Shown here in pieces: positions 32,693-42,213 of a DNA stretch of 59,064 nt. Each line of letters begins with the position of its first letter. Positions within the stretch are counted from its first letter, which is position 1. A program made the position numbers and the translations under genes. The DNA comes from Natronospiraceae bacterium (GTDB lineage: Bacteria > Pseudomonadota > Gammaproteobacteria > Natronospirales > Natronospiraceae). The notes beneath the pieces were generated by a model, which saw only the letters and a program-made list of their open reading frames with translations, did no database searches and had not been told where the DNA came from. The stretch is taken from NCBI GenBank assembly GCA_007133205.1, contig SLND01000040.1, forward strand, positions 1 to 59,064, given 5' to 3'.

Positions 32693-35600
32693 ATGAAAAT
32701 CGCAACATTCACGGTAAACCGGCCGGTCATGACGACCATGATGGCACTGATTGCCGTCCTGGTCGGCCTGTTTGCACTGACCCGGCTGCCGATTGACCTG
32801 CTGCCCGATGTCACGAGTCCGACTCTGTCGGTCAATACCAACTACGAAAATGCCAGCCCCGAAGAGGTCGAGGAAACGATCACCCGGCGAGTCGAGGAAG
32901 CCGTGGGCACGGTGGCGGGTATCGAGGAACTTACCTCCGACTCCTCGGAGGGCAGCAGCAATGTGCGCATCAGTTTCCGCTGGGGCACGGACCTGGATGT
33001 CGCCGCCAATGATATAAGAGATCGTCTGGATCGAATTGCCAATCAGTTGCCCGATGAAGCCGATCGGCCACGATTGCGCAAGTTCGATCCCTCTGATTTT
33101 CCTATCTTGATCTATGGCGTATCCAGCAATCTGGATCCGATTGCGCTCCGTTCCCTGATTGATGAGGAAGTCAGTTATCGGATTGAGCGGGTTCCCGGCG
33201 TGGCAGCCCTGGATATCTGGGGCGGCCTGGAGCGCCAGATCCAGGTCCAGACGGATGCGGATCGGGTCCGCTCCCTGGATCTCTCTCTCCAGGGGATTCG
33301 CGAGTCAATCCGGGAAGCCAATGTGGCGGTACCCGCCGGGATAGTCGAGCGGGGTCGACTTGATGTGCCCGTGCGTACTCCGGGCAAGTTCGAAGACCTG
33401 TCGGAAATGGAGCAGCTGGTTGTAGCCCGCCGTGAGGGTGGGCAGATCCGGCTGGGACAGATCGCCGATGTGGAAGATACCCATGAACGGGTTACACGCC
33501 TCATTCGGATCAACCAGGAACCCGGCGTACGAATTGCGGTACGCAAGCAGGCCGGGAGCAATACGGTTGAGGTGGCCGAGGAAGTCCGGGCGGAAATGGC
33601 CCGTATTTCCCGCGAATACCCGGAACTGGAGCTGATCCCGCACACGGATCAGTCAGAATACATCCAGAATTCGATCGACAATCTGACCACCACCCTGATG
33701 TACGGGGGCATACTGGCCGTTTTCGTGCTCCTGCTGTTCCTGCGCAACGTTCGGGGCACCCTGGTCGTGGCAGTGGCGATTCCGACTTCCGTCATAACGG
33801 CCTTCGCACTGATCTATTTCGGCGGATTCACACTGAACCTGATGACACTGGGCGGGCTGGCGCTCGGTGTCGGCTTGATGGTGGACAACGCCATCGTGGT
33901 ACTCGAGAACATTTCCCGCGTTCGCAAGGAAGAGGCGGACGATCGAACGCGGGCGGCAATCGACGGGACTTCGCAGGTCGGACCAGCCATCATTGCCAGT
34001 ACCGTCACGACACTCGTGATCTTTGCGCCACTGGTATTTGCCCAGGGCATGGCCGGGGAGATGTTCAGCCAGCTGGCTTATACCGTCAGCTTTGCCCTGG
34101 TCTGTTCCTTGCTTGCGGCCCTGACACTGGTGCCCATGATGGCTTCCCGTATCCTCGTCGACGAGAACGGGCATGCCCAGGAAGGCTTTCACCCCTTCAA
34201 GCGTCTGGCAGCAGTATTGGGACGGGGCTTTGACCGCCTGGAACAGGCATACAAGTCCTTGCTCGATGTGCTTCTGGTCAACAAGGCTCTGACGGTGGGC
34301 ACCGCCCTTGCGATATTCGTCCTCGCGCTTGCGGTCTTTACCCGCGTCGGTACCGAGGCCATGCCCTCGGCTGATGAAAGTGAAGTGCGGGTGGATGTGG
34401 AGCTTGAACCGGGCAGTCGCCTGGAGCGTGTGGATCGCACCATGCGCACAGTTGAAGAAATTGTCGAAGGCGCCGTGCCCGAAATCGAGTCCAGCTATAC
34501 CCGTATGGGTGCCTCCGGCTGGCGCGGAGCGGGGCATACGGGCCAGCTCCGCCTGAACCTGGTCGGGCCTGGTGAACGGGATCGCAGCAGCGAGGAGATT
34601 GCCTCGGACCTGAGGCCGTTGCTGGCCGACATTGCCGGCGCCGAGATTCGCACCCGCGCGGGGCAGGGACTGTTCCTCCTGCGTCGTATGGCGCCCGGTG
34701 GCGAAGGCGAACCGATCGAGGTGGAAATTCGGGGCTTTGACCTGGAACGTCTGGAGTCGCTGGGCGAGGATGTGGAGGATATCCTCCAGGGTGTTGAGGG
34801 GGTCACCGACACCCGGGTCAGCCGGGAAGAGCCGGTGCCCCAGGAATTCGTGCGTATCAGCCGCAGTCGGGCCGCTGACCTCGGAGTGTCCGTGGAGCGG
34901 GCAGCACGCATGCTCGAAGTGGCAATCGGCGGTGTGCAGGCCGGCGAGTTCACTGTGGAAGGCCGGCAATATCCGATCCTGATCAAGCTCAGGGATGCCG
35001 AGCAACTCAGTCAGTCTGAAATTCTCAATCTGACCGTGGCCAATGACAACGGCGATCAGGTCGCGCTGCGCAACATCGTGGAAATCGAGGAAGGTGTTGG
35101 CCCGCAGCAGATCGAGCGAAAGAATCAGCAGCGCCTGAACGTGGTTTATGCCAATATCGCCGGGCGGGATCTGGGTTCCGTCGCGGCGGATATCCAGGAA
35201 GAACTGGATGGCATAGCCCTTCCGGAAGGCTACGACATCTTCGTGTCGGGGGAATTCGAAGAGCAGGAGGAAGCCTTTTCGGAGCTTGGCCTGGCCATGC
35301 TGATGGCGGTCATTCTGGTCTACATGGTTCTGGCTTCACTGTACGAATCCCTGCGAGACCCTCTGATCGTGATGTTCACGGTGCCGCTGTCCATAATCGG
35401 CGTGAGTTTCATGCTCTTCTTTACCGGCACGACACTGAACATGCAGTCCCTGATCGGGATGATCATGCTTGTAGGGATTGTCGTGAATAATTCCATTCTG
35501 ATCGTGGACCAGACCGCACGCTTGCAGCGCGATCATGGCATGAGCGTGCATGATGCGATTCTGGAAGCAGGACGACGCAGGCTGCGGCCGGTGTTGATGA

Positions 35601-35803
35601 CCACCATGACCACAACCTTTGCCATGCTCCCGCTGGCGCTTGGCGTGGGCGAGGGCGCCGAAGCCCAGGCACCCATGGCCCGGGCCGTGATTGGCGGTCT
35701 GCTCAGTGCCATGTTCATTACCTTGCTGGTGATCCCGGTGATCTACGCCTATCTCCATCGCAAGGATGACCTTCGCCTGGAGGCCCAGACCCAGACCGCT
35801 TGA
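32693..35803 (+). CDS. RND efflux transporter permease (AcrB/HAE1 family)
   Basis: The 1036-residue protein is a full-length RND pump with twelve membrane segments and two large periplasmic loops. The first segment carries FTVNRPVMTTMMALIAVLVGLFAL; the central VGLMVDNAIVVLENI run in TM4 carries one of the proton-relay positions (Asp-Asn here, where AcrB has Asp-Asp). GIVVNNSILIVDQTARL in TM10-11 lacks the AcrB-type Lys. This pattern is common in the broad group of HAE1-like pumps whose substrate is unknown. It uses the proton gradient to export drugs, metabolites or lipids. A clear intrinsic terminator follows. Confidence 0.93.
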   Translation: MKIATFTVNRPVMTTMMALIAVLVGLFALTRLPIDLLPDVTSPTLSVNTNYENASPEEVEETITRRVEEAVGTVAGIEELTSDSSEGSSNVRISFRWGTDLDVAANDIRDRLDRIANQLPDEADRPRLRKFDPSDFPILIYGVSSNLDPIALRSLIDEEVSYRIERVPGVAALDIWGGLERQIQVQTDADRVRSLDLSLQGIRESIREANVAVPAGIVERGRLDVPVRTPGKFEDLSEMEQLVVARREGGQIRLGQIADVEDTHERVTRLIRINQEPGVRIAVRKQAGSNTVEVAEEVRAEMARISREYPELELIPHTDQSEYIQNSIDNLTTTLMYGGILAVFVLLLFLRNVRGTLVVAVAIPTSVITAFALIYFGGFTLNLMTLGGLALGVGLMVDNAIVVLENISRVRKEEADDRTRAAIDGTSQVGPAIIASTVTTLVIFAPLVFAQGMAGEMFSQLAYTVSFALVCSLLAALTLVPMMASRILVDENGHAQEGFHPFKRLAAVLGRGFDRLEQAYKSLLDVLLVNKALTVGTALAIFVLALAVFTRVGTEAMPSADESEVRVDVELEPGSRLERVDRTMRTVEEIVEGAVPEIESSYTRMGASGWRGAGHTGQLRLNLVGPGERDRSSEEIASDLRPLLADIAGAEIRTRAGQGLFLLRRMAPGGEGEPIEVEIRGFDLERLESLGEDVEDILQGVEGVTDTRVSREEPVPQEFVRISRSRAADLGVSVERAARMLEVAIGGVQAGEFTVEGRQYPILIKLRDAEQLSQSEILNLTVANDNGDQVALRNIVEIEEGVGPQQIERKNQQRLNVVYANIAGRDLGSVAADIQEELDGIALPEGYDIFVSGEFEEQEEAFSELGLAMLMAVILVYMVLASLYESLRDPLIVMFTVPLSIIGVSFMLFFTGTTLNMQSLIGMIMLVGIVVNNSILIVDQTARLQRDHGMSVHDAILEAGRRRLRPVLMTTMTTTFAMLPLALGVGEGAEAQAPMARAVIGGLLSAMFITLLVIPVIYAYLHRKDDLRLEAQTQTA

Positions 35804-35831
35804 CCGGGGGCAAAGGGGCTGTAGAATCCGG

Positions 35832-35859
35832 AGCGGCGCCCACGGGCGCCGCTTTTTTT
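35832..35859 (+). terminator. Rho-independent terminator after RND pump
   Basis: A perfect ten-base stem AGCGGCGCCC / GGGCGCCGCT (35832-35841 with 35844-35853) has a two-base loop and is followed by a run of seven T. It ends the adaptor/pump transcript and lies only 24 bases before the uppP-like start, so that gene needs read-through or a promoter inside this short gap. Confidence 0.9.
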
Positions 35860-35883
35860 GTTGTATGGGGTCAAAATACTGCA

Positions 35884-36744
35884 ATGGCAATCTGGATTGC
35901 CCTACTACTGGGTGCGGTGCAGGGCATTTTCATGTTCCTGCCGGTCAGCTCCACGGCACACCTGGTGCTGGTTCAGCACTGGCTGATCGGCCGGGGAGAG
36001 GAGCTCCCGCCACCGGAAAGTGCCGAAATGATCCTGTTCGATCTCGTGGTACACGTGGGTACGCTCGTATCCATCGTGGTGGTGTTCTGGCCCTCACTCA
36101 AACCATTCTGTCGCCAGTGCATTGAAGGGGCGCTGGCCTGGGCCGGCCGTCCTGGCGCTCGGTTGCCATTGCATGTCCGTCTCTTCCTCCTGGGTATGGT
36201 CTCGGTATTGGTCACGGGAATTCTCGGGCTGACACTGCGGGCGATGTTCGAACAGGTATTCGCCACACCGGTGCTCGTGGGCATCACACTGACGCTGACC
36301 GGCATCCTGTTGCTCTGGACAGATCTTCTACCGCCCCGTAAACGCGGCCTGAAACAGATCAACCTCCCGGTCGCCGTCACGATTGGTGCCGCACAGGGCA
36401 TGGCCTTGATGCCCGGTCTCAGTCGCAGCGCCCTGACCATTGTGTTTGGGCTGTTCACGGGGCTGAAGCGGCGCTGGGCGGCGGAGTACAGTTTCTTTCT
36501 TGCGATCCCTACCATCCTGGCGGCCACGGCCGTCCAGTCCTTCGATGTCTTCGCGGCAGACGGCGTCAACGAAGTCGGTTGGTCGGCACTTGCGACCGGT
36601 TTCGTTACCGCCGCGCTGATCGGAATCGTGGCCCTTAAGTGTGTGCTGTTTCTTCTCTATCGGGCCCGTCTTATGGTTTTCTCGGCATATGTCTGGGCAC
36701 TCGCCATTGTGATTTTTGCGGGTGGCCTGGATATGGCCATTTAA
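35884..36744 (+). CDS. UppP/BacA-like undecaprenyl-diphosphatase homologue (divergent)
   Basis: The 286-residue membrane protein belongs to the UppP (BacA) family, which recycles undecaprenyl diphosphate to the monophosphate carrier lipid. It has about eight membrane segments. The conserved regions are AVQGIFMFLPVSSTAHLVL (residues 11-29) and MPGLSRSALTIVFGL (residues 176-190) with Arg181. The (E/Q)xxxE catalytic motif reads Q13-G-I-F-M17: the essential second Glu (E21 of E. coli) is replaced by Met. The Ser-rich loop has STAH instead of STGH, and PGLSRSAL replaces PGxSRSGA. Other conserved positions (His26, Arg181, Glu201) remain. It may be a sub-family with changed chemistry or substrate. 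The ATG at 35884 has no clear ribosome site. Confidence 0.85.
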   Translation: MAIWIALLLGAVQGIFMFLPVSSTAHLVLVQHWLIGRGEELPPPESAEMILFDLVVHVGTLVSIVVVFWPSLKPFCRQCIEGALAWAGRPGARLPLHVRLFLLGMVSVLVTGILGLTLRAMFEQVFATPVLVGITLTLTGILLLWTDLLPPRKRGLKQINLPVAVTIGAAQGMALMPGLSRSALTIVFGLFTGLKRRWAAEYSFFLAIPTILAATAVQSFDVFAADGVNEVGWSALATGFVTAALIGIVALKCVLFLLYRARLMVFSAYVWALAIVIFAGGLDMAI

Positions 36745-36804
36745 GGAACCCCTGATCCAGCCATTCGTGTCTTCAGGCGCAAATGGATTGATCTGAGGTT
36801 CCTT
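36743..36804 (+). terminator. Long hairpin after the uppP-like gene
   Basis: AAGGAACC (36743-36750) pairs with GGTTCCTT (36797-36804), with further pairing of TGATCCA and CCATT with AATGGA and TGATC inside. No T run follows. A second, smaller pairing TTGGG...CCCAA is nearby. The remainder of the gap to the sensor gene (about 36805-37163) holds no gene and no promoter that I can support. Confidence 0.45.
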
Positions 36805-37163
36805 GGGCTGCTCCTTGGGGTGCTGGGAAGCATCTCCCAATAATCTGTTCCAGGATCAATCCGGAACCTCCTCACGCCGGGGATGAATCGCCATGTGACC
36901 ACACCGGTCGGATCTGGAGGCCCGTTCGTCCAAACGTCGTGTCCATGGCAGTCCGGAAAAGCTGCTATTCTTGGGGCTGGTGCGGGATATCGGCCCAGTG
37001 CCGGGGGAAGGGAGGCCCCGTGCCGTCACCGCGTGGCCTCAAGCGACTGGCCTGATCGGTTGTCTGTGGCGCTTTCCACAATGCATCACCTGGAATGGAA
37101 ATGTATCTGCGGTCCATGAAGGGATTGCATGCGCCCTCAAGGGAGTAACACTCACGAATCCTT

Positions 37164-40100
37164 ATGCACAGTGTCGATGCCCGAAAATTAACCTGCCTCT
37201 CGCTGCTGGCGCCAATGCTCTGCCTGGTCAGCAGCGTCCTTATCGCGGACACCTTCGTCCGCTTCGAACATCTGACGATCGAAGATGGCCTTGCCCAGAA
37301 TTCCGCCACCCAGTTGATCCAGGACCAATCCGGCTACGTCTGGTTCGGGACCGAAGACGGACTTCATCGTTACGATGGCTACAACTTTCGGGTTTTCCGC
37401 AAGGATGTGGAGGATCAAAACAGCCTTTCCCACAGTCATGTGATTTCCCTGGCCGAGGACGCAGATGGGCACATCTGGGCCGGCACCCAAGGGGGCGGCC
37501 TGAACCGGGTCAATCCAGCGACTGAAGATGTGGAGAGAATCAATTTTGACGGTGAGGGGGTCTCAGAGGGACATTCCATTGTTTTCGCCGTCCATGTGGA
37601 TACGGAAGAGGGCGTCTGGGCAGGGACCGACGATGGCTTGCTGTACCGACCGCCCGATGGTGATCAGTTTCGGAAACTGGAGACTTCGGACGAACTGACC
37701 GCACCGGTACTGGCCATTGAAGAGGTTGGCGAAGGGCGGATCATCGTGGGAACGAGATCGGGCATAGGGAAGGCCACCGACAAGCGCGACGCCCTGGTGC
37801 GCGCACTTGACCATGAAGCACCGGAAGCGTTCAGGGAGGAGTGGGTTGCTGCATTCGCGGCGTCCCGTGCCGGTGGTTTCTGGGCCGCGGCGCCCGGGAA
37901 GCTTCTGTACCAGGGGGATGATGGGACTTCTCAGATCATCGAGGGGGATGAACTGTCGGGTGATGGGCTTCCGGATCAAGAGGTTCGCGGGATCAGCAAG
38001 GACCCGGAAGGCAACCTGTGGCTGGCCAGCTACGGAGGCGGTCTGTGGCGTGTCTCCGCCGAGAATGGCGAGTCGCGACAGTTTCGGCAGGATCCGGCGA
38101 GACCGCAATCACTTTCCGATGAGGCGCTGCTGGATGTCATGGTCGATAGCAGTGGGCTGATCTGGGTGGGAACCGAATCAACCGGCATCAGTCGGCTGAA
38201 TCCGCAATCCCTTCGTTTCGGGCATCACGGACATCACCCGCTGAACGAGAACAGTCTGCCGCATCCGGTCATTTGGTCGCTGGAGCAGGGCGAGGATGAA
38301 ACCCTGCTGGTGGGTACCGAGGATGGACTTGGCCGGATCGACCTTACCTCGAATGAGGTGTCACGGTTCGGGCCCCGTCCGGAAGACCGAGAGGAAGGCC
38401 TTTGGAATCATTTCATTTACAATCTTCATAAGGATGAGGCGGGAACTATCTGGATCGGCACCTTTACCGGCTTGTGGTATCTCCCCGCGGACGCGGCTCC
38501 AGGGGATTATTTCGAGCGCCCGGAAATGGATGAAACCGTGGACGAAATCATCGATTCACTATCGGTCTTTGATTCCACGGAGATCGACGGTTCGATCTAT
38601 TTCAGTGCCCATGAGGGCATCTTCAGGCGCACGCCTGACGGTGCATGGGAGTGGATTGTCCCCCCACGGAACAAGGATACGGAGCGATCCGCTCCTTCGC
38701 CGCTGGGTCAAACACCTGTATTTGGTTTGCAGAGCTCGCGTGACGAACACTTGTGGCTGGGTACGGACAGGGGGCTGTACCTTTATGATCCCGATGAGGA
38801 CCGGATTCTCGAGACCTATAACGCGGAAAACAACAGCCTGAGCCACGATACGGTGATGGGCATGGTGGAGGATGGTGACGATTATCTGTGGGTCGCCGGG
38901 CTGGCAGGTCTTGACCGAATTGCGCGCGAGAATGGAGAACGTCGCAGGTATACCACCGAGGATGGGCTGCCCAGCAACATGGTCTACAGCGTGATCCGGG
39001 ATCTCCATGGCCATATCTGGGCAGGTACCCCACAGGGGCTGGCCAGACTGGACCCGGACAGCGGGTCGGTTGTGGTATTCGATGCGCGGGACGGGCTCCA
39101 GAGCAATGAATTCAATGCGGGCGCGGTGCTTGCCCTGCCGGATGGCAGGTTGGGATTCGGCGGCCTGAATGGCATCAATCTGTTTGATCCACAGGACCTG
39201 GACGTTGAGACGCCAGAGCCACCGGTAAGGATTACCCGGGCAGATCTTGACGGCCGTTTCCGCTATGATCTACCGGATAATGACGAGCCACTCGTGATTG
39301 GCCCTGAAACAAGCAGTGTGTCATTCGAGTTTGCAGTGCTGGATTTTCGCAATCCGGCACGGAACCAATTCGAATACAAGCTTGAAGGGTTTGACGATGT
39401 CTGGCGCAGGCCTGGAACTCTGAATCGTGCGACCTTTACGAACCTGCCCCCAGGGGAATACCGTTTTCAGGTTCTTGGTGCCAATAGCCTCGGGGTATGG
39501 AACAGGGATGGTACAAGCCTTGACCTGATCATTGAGCCCCCGCTTTGGCGGACCGGTTACGCGTATGCCTTCTATGTGGTCCTGGTCAGTTCCATGATCG
39601 GGTTCCTGTTGCTGATGTACCAGCGCAGAAGAGCGCGGGAGGAGGCCCTGAATCGGGAGCGGGAACGCCGACACTGGGCTGAATCCCTGCACCAGCTCAC
39701 GGCGCGGATCGCGGACTCCCTGGAGCCGAGCACCATTGCCGACCGGCTGTTCGACTCGCTGGGTGGGCTGGTACAGGCCGATGCCATGACGCTGTGGCAG
39801 GAAAAGGATGGTTTGCTGCAGAGAGTCGGGGAATCCGGTCCGTCTCACCTGACAACGCCCATGCGTGAAATTCCCCGTCGCCTGCAGGAAGTCTGTTCGG
39901 CTGCGGAGCGAACCGGTGTTCCTCAGCACCTGGATGGGGCGGCTTTGAGACAACTCGGTTTTGGGGAGGAAGAAGTCAATACTTTGCAGGGTATGGTTGC
40001 ACCGTTGCGTGCCAGCGGCGTGGGCTTCGGTGTTCTCGCCGCACTCCGCTCGGGTCGGGCCTTCTCGGCCCAGGAGACCGGCCTGATCATGGCAGCGGGT

Positions 40101-40670
40101 ACCCAGGGCCTGGTTTCTCTGGAGAAGGCGGATCTTTTCCTTCAGGTCGAAGAGCTTGCGTCAACCGATGGCTTGACCGGGCTGTATAACCGTCGCCATT
40201 TCGAGGAGCTCGTACGCCAGGAGCTGGAGCGCAACCGTCGCTATTCGCGCAACTCGGCGATTCTGCTGGTGGACCTGGACCGCTTCAAACAGATCAATGA
40301 TCGCCACGGCCATGAGGTCGGTGACCTGTGTCTGCAGGTAATGGCAAGGACTCTGGTGGAAGAGTTTCGTCGCTCGGACATCATTGCCCGATATGGTGGT
40401 GAAGAGTTCATTGTATTCCTGCCCGAAACCACGACGGGGGAGGCAGAACAGGCCGCCGAGCGCCTGCGAGCCCGGGTCGAGGCGCAGGAATTCGTGCCGG
40501 ATGCGCCGGGGACTCGCGTGACGGCCAGTGTGGGCGTGGCCTATATTCGGGCAGGTGACACTCGTCTTGATGAACACGTGCGTCGGGCCGATGAGGCGCT
40601 CTACAAGGCAAAGGATGCGGGTCGGAACAGAGTGAGTGTGGCGTCGACACCGGATGAGCCGGATGATTGA
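37164..40670 (+). CDS. Large sensor with two beta-propellers, Y_Y_Y, GAF and GGDEF domains (diguanylate cyclase)
   Basis: The 1168-residue protein has an N-terminal signal segment. A periplasmic region follows with at least eleven propeller repeats of the type x-W-x-G-T-x-x-G-L (for example VWFGTEDGLHRYDG and IWAGTPQGLARLD), enough for two seven-bladed propellers, then a Y_Y_Y domain (FEYKLEGFDDVWRRPG). A membrane helix is at about residues 797-820. The cytoplasmic part has a short coiled coil, a GAF-like domain (about 860-985) and a GGDEF domain from about 998, with the active motif GGEEF near 1077 and an inhibitory-site RRSD five residues before it. It should make c-di-GMP in response to an outside signal; the ligand is unknown. 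No response regulator is coded next to it. Confidence 0.92.
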   Translation: MHSVDARKLTCLSLLAPMLCLVSSVLIADTFVRFEHLTIEDGLAQNSATQLIQDQSGYVWFGTEDGLHRYDGYNFRVFRKDVEDQNSLSHSHVISLAEDADGHIWAGTQGGGLNRVNPATEDVERINFDGEGVSEGHSIVFAVHVDTEEGVWAGTDDGLLYRPPDGDQFRKLETSDELTAPVLAIEEVGEGRIIVGTRSGIGKATDKRDALVRALDHEAPEAFREEWVAAFAASRAGGFWAAAPGKLLYQGDDGTSQIIEGDELSGDGLPDQEVRGISKDPEGNLWLASYGGGLWRVSAENGESRQFRQDPARPQSLSDEALLDVMVDSSGLIWVGTESTGISRLNPQSLRFGHHGHHPLNENSLPHPVIWSLEQGEDETLLVGTEDGLGRIDLTSNEVSRFGPRPEDREEGLWNHFIYNLHKDEAGTIWIGTFTGLWYLPADAAPGDYFERPEMDETVDEIIDSLSVFDSTEIDGSIYFSAHEGIFRRTPDGAWEWIVPPRNKDTERSAPSPLGQTPVFGLQSSRDEHLWLGTDRGLYLYDPDEDRILETYNAENNSLSHDTVMGMVEDGDDYLWVAGLAGLDRIARENGERRRYTTEDGLPSNMVYSVIRDLHGHIWAGTPQGLARLDPDSGSVVVFDARDGLQSNEFNAGAVLALPDGRLGFGGLNGINLFDPQDLDVETPEPPVRITRADLDGRFRYDLPDNDEPLVIGPETSSVSFEFAVLDFRNPARNQFEYKLEGFDDVWRRPGTLNRATFTNLPPGEYRFQVLGANSLGVWNRDGTSLDLIIEPPLWRTGYAYAFYVVLVSSMIGFLLLMYQRRRAREEALNRERERRHWAESLHQLTARIADSLEPSTIADRLFDSLGGLVQADAMTLWQEKDGLLQRVGESGPSHLTTPMREIPRRLQEVCSAAERTGVPQHLDGAALRQLGFGEEEVNTLQGMVAPLRASGVGFGVLAALRSGRAFSAQETGLIMAAGTQGLVSLEKADLFLQVEELASTDGLTGLYNRRHFEELVRQELERNRRYSRNSAILLVDLDRFKQINDRHGHEVGDLCLQVMARTLVEEFRRSDIIARYGGEEFIVFLPETTTGEAEQAAERLRARVEAQEFVPDAPGTRVTASVGVAYIRAGDTRLDEHVRRADEALYKAKDAGRNRVSVASTPDEPDD

Positions 40671-40686
40671 GGACAGGACCCGGGAG

Positions 40687-41202
40687 ATGAGCGCGGGACC
40701 AGGGGTGGTGTATTTTGCGCATGGTCAGGAGTCCGGCCCCTGGGGTACCAAGATTCAGGCGCTTGCAGACATTGCGCAAGCGCGCGGTCTCGCCGTGGAC
40801 AGCCCCGATTACAGCGATCTTGTCCACGATGCTGAAGCCCGAGCAGAGCGGCTCCGTAAACTGCTGGCCGAGACCCGGAAGCCGGTGGTACTGGTCGGGT
40901 CCAGCATGGGCGGCTGGGTCAGTGTTCGGCGCGCTGGCGATCCTGGTGTCGTGGGCTTGTTTCTGATGGCGCCGGCCTTCGAGATGCCCGGTCATCCCAG
41001 GTTGTCGCTACAGGGCAAGGACGTCCCGACCATGATCGTCCATGGGTGGGACGATGAAGTGGTACCGGTGGATGAGAGCCTCAAGGCGGCCCGTGAAGCC
41101 GGTGTCAGCCTTTTGCTACTGCCTGATGGGCATCGTCTGACACCCTCCCTTTCGGTCATTGAGCACCACTTTTCGAGTTTCCTTGAAGCCCTTGGCTGGT
41201 GA
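40687..41202 (+). CDS. Small alpha/beta hydrolase (YqiA/dienelactone-like)
   Basis: The 171-residue protein has a minimal alpha/beta hydrolase core: an early FAHGQESGPWGTKIQ oxyanion loop, nucleophile Ser in GSSMGGWVS near residue 76, an Asp in HGWDDEVVP and a His in PDGHRL. The size and order match small esterases such as YqiA. The ATG at 40687 has AGGA eight bases upstream; earlier in-frame starts overlap the sensor gene. It begins 16 bases after that gene, so it is likely in the same transcript. The substrate is not known. Confidence 0.8.
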   Translation: MSAGPGVVYFAHGQESGPWGTKIQALADIAQARGLAVDSPDYSDLVHDAEARAERLRKLLAETRKPVVLVGSSMGGWVSVRRAGDPGVVGLFLMAPAFEMPGHPRLSLQGKDVPTMIVHGWDDEVVPVDESLKAAREAGVSLLLLPDGHRLTPSLSVIEHHFSSFLEALGW

Positions 41203-41243
41203 GAGGTCGTGCCCTTCGGACAGGATGATTTTCGCCAATTGCC

Positions 41244-41271
41244 TTTACATAAGTCATTGAAAGTGTATTCT
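41244..41271 (+). promoter_or_regulatory. Probable sigma-70 promoter of the membrane-protein gene
   Basis: TTTACA (41244-41249) and TATTCT (41266-41271) are separated by 16 bases in a locally AT-rich stretch, with 4 to 5 matches of 6 to each consensus box. Transcription would begin near 41278, leaving a leader of about 73 bases before the ATG at 41351. Confidence 0.55.
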
Positions 41272-41350
41272 TACCAAAATGTCTCAAACCTTTGATGGGC
41301 TTGGAGGCTTGAAGGATTTCGCATTGCGGCACAGCAGCCAGGAGGGGGCG

Positions 41351-42175
41351 ATGGCCGCCAAGATAGTCGGCGCCAAGCAATTGGCAATGTTCGCGGACAA
41401 TCCCATCCGCTACTGCAATCTCCGTGGGCAGCTGGAGGGGGTGGGAAACGCACGGGGTGGTCATCTTGATGATGACACCCGTGTGCGTCCAGATCATGTG
41501 CGGCGACTGTCCTGGGCAGTCGTGTTTCTGGGCCTCGCCGGTGTTGCCACGGGGGTGGCAATCCAGTTGGGATATCTTGATCCGGAACCGCTGGGGATGG
41601 CCGACATTCCAGCCAATGGCCTGATCGCGCTGGCCACTGTATTGGCCGGACTGGGCCTATGGGAAGGCATCCGGCGTGGTTTTGTACGTCGGCGGCGGGA
41701 CCTGTGCAAGGCATTTGGTCTGGACCCGGAGCATTACCGGGTCATGGCCGCAAGCATCCTGGGAAACCACGGGCGGCTTTTCCGTGCCGACGGCGTCGGT
41801 GCGGTGCCGCACGTTGTATTTACCCATCGCAAGGGACATCGGTCCTGCCACGTGGGCCTTTATCTCACACGGCAGTACTCCGGGCAGGTTCACGATTCCG
41901 ATCTGTTTCGGCTCACACTGCAGATGGGTGTCGTCCGGCGGGCGCTTGGGATCCGACTGGTGAGCGGTTCCATTCGCTATGCCGGAAAGCGGGTGAAAAT
42001 TGCCTACAGCGATTCCCTTTATCGTTCACTGGTAGCCATGGCGCCCGAATATCACCGCTCGGTGAAGCGCTGGTGGCCGGAGAATCGACTGTCCTTGCGC
42101 CACAGGCAGCGTGTGGCGGCCGGTACTGCAATTCGGACCAAGTCGGTGGATTTCCCGGAAGAATATACCTTCTGA
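41351..42175 (+). CDS. Membrane protein of unknown function
   Basis: The 274-residue protein has two membrane helices near the middle of its N-terminal half (LSWAVVFLGLAGVATGVAIQLG and ANGLIALATVLAGLGLW). A basic C-terminal domain follows, with FTHRKGHRSCHVGLYL and RRALGIRLVSGSIRYAGK, probably cytoplasmic and Arg/His-rich. No family was recognised. The ATG at 41351 is preceded by a good GGAGG five bases away and by a promoter that starts transcription near 41278. An earlier in-frame ATG at 41279 would begin at the transcript's first bases and has no ribosome site. The gene runs tail to tail with gspN. Confidence 0.65.
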   Translation: MAAKIVGAKQLAMFADNPIRYCNLRGQLEGVGNARGGHLDDDTRVRPDHVRRLSWAVVFLGLAGVATGVAIQLGYLDPEPLGMADIPANGLIALATVLAGLGLWEGIRRGFVRRRRDLCKAFGLDPEHYRVMAASILGNHGRLFRADGVGAVPHVVFTHRKGHRSCHVGLYLTRQYSGQVHDSDLFRLTLQMGVVRRALGIRLVSGSIRYAGKRVKIAYSDSLYRSLVAMAPEYHRSVKRWWPENRLSLRHRQRVAAGTAIRTKSVDFPEEYTF

Positions 42176-42213
42176 GAGTCCCGTCTTCTGATGACCGGGG
42201 TTCTGCTTTTCCC

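Noticed and set aside
33653-35005. 450-codon minus-strand frame inside the RND pump
   Set aside because: Antisense to a certain gene with His/Gln-rich random-like composition.
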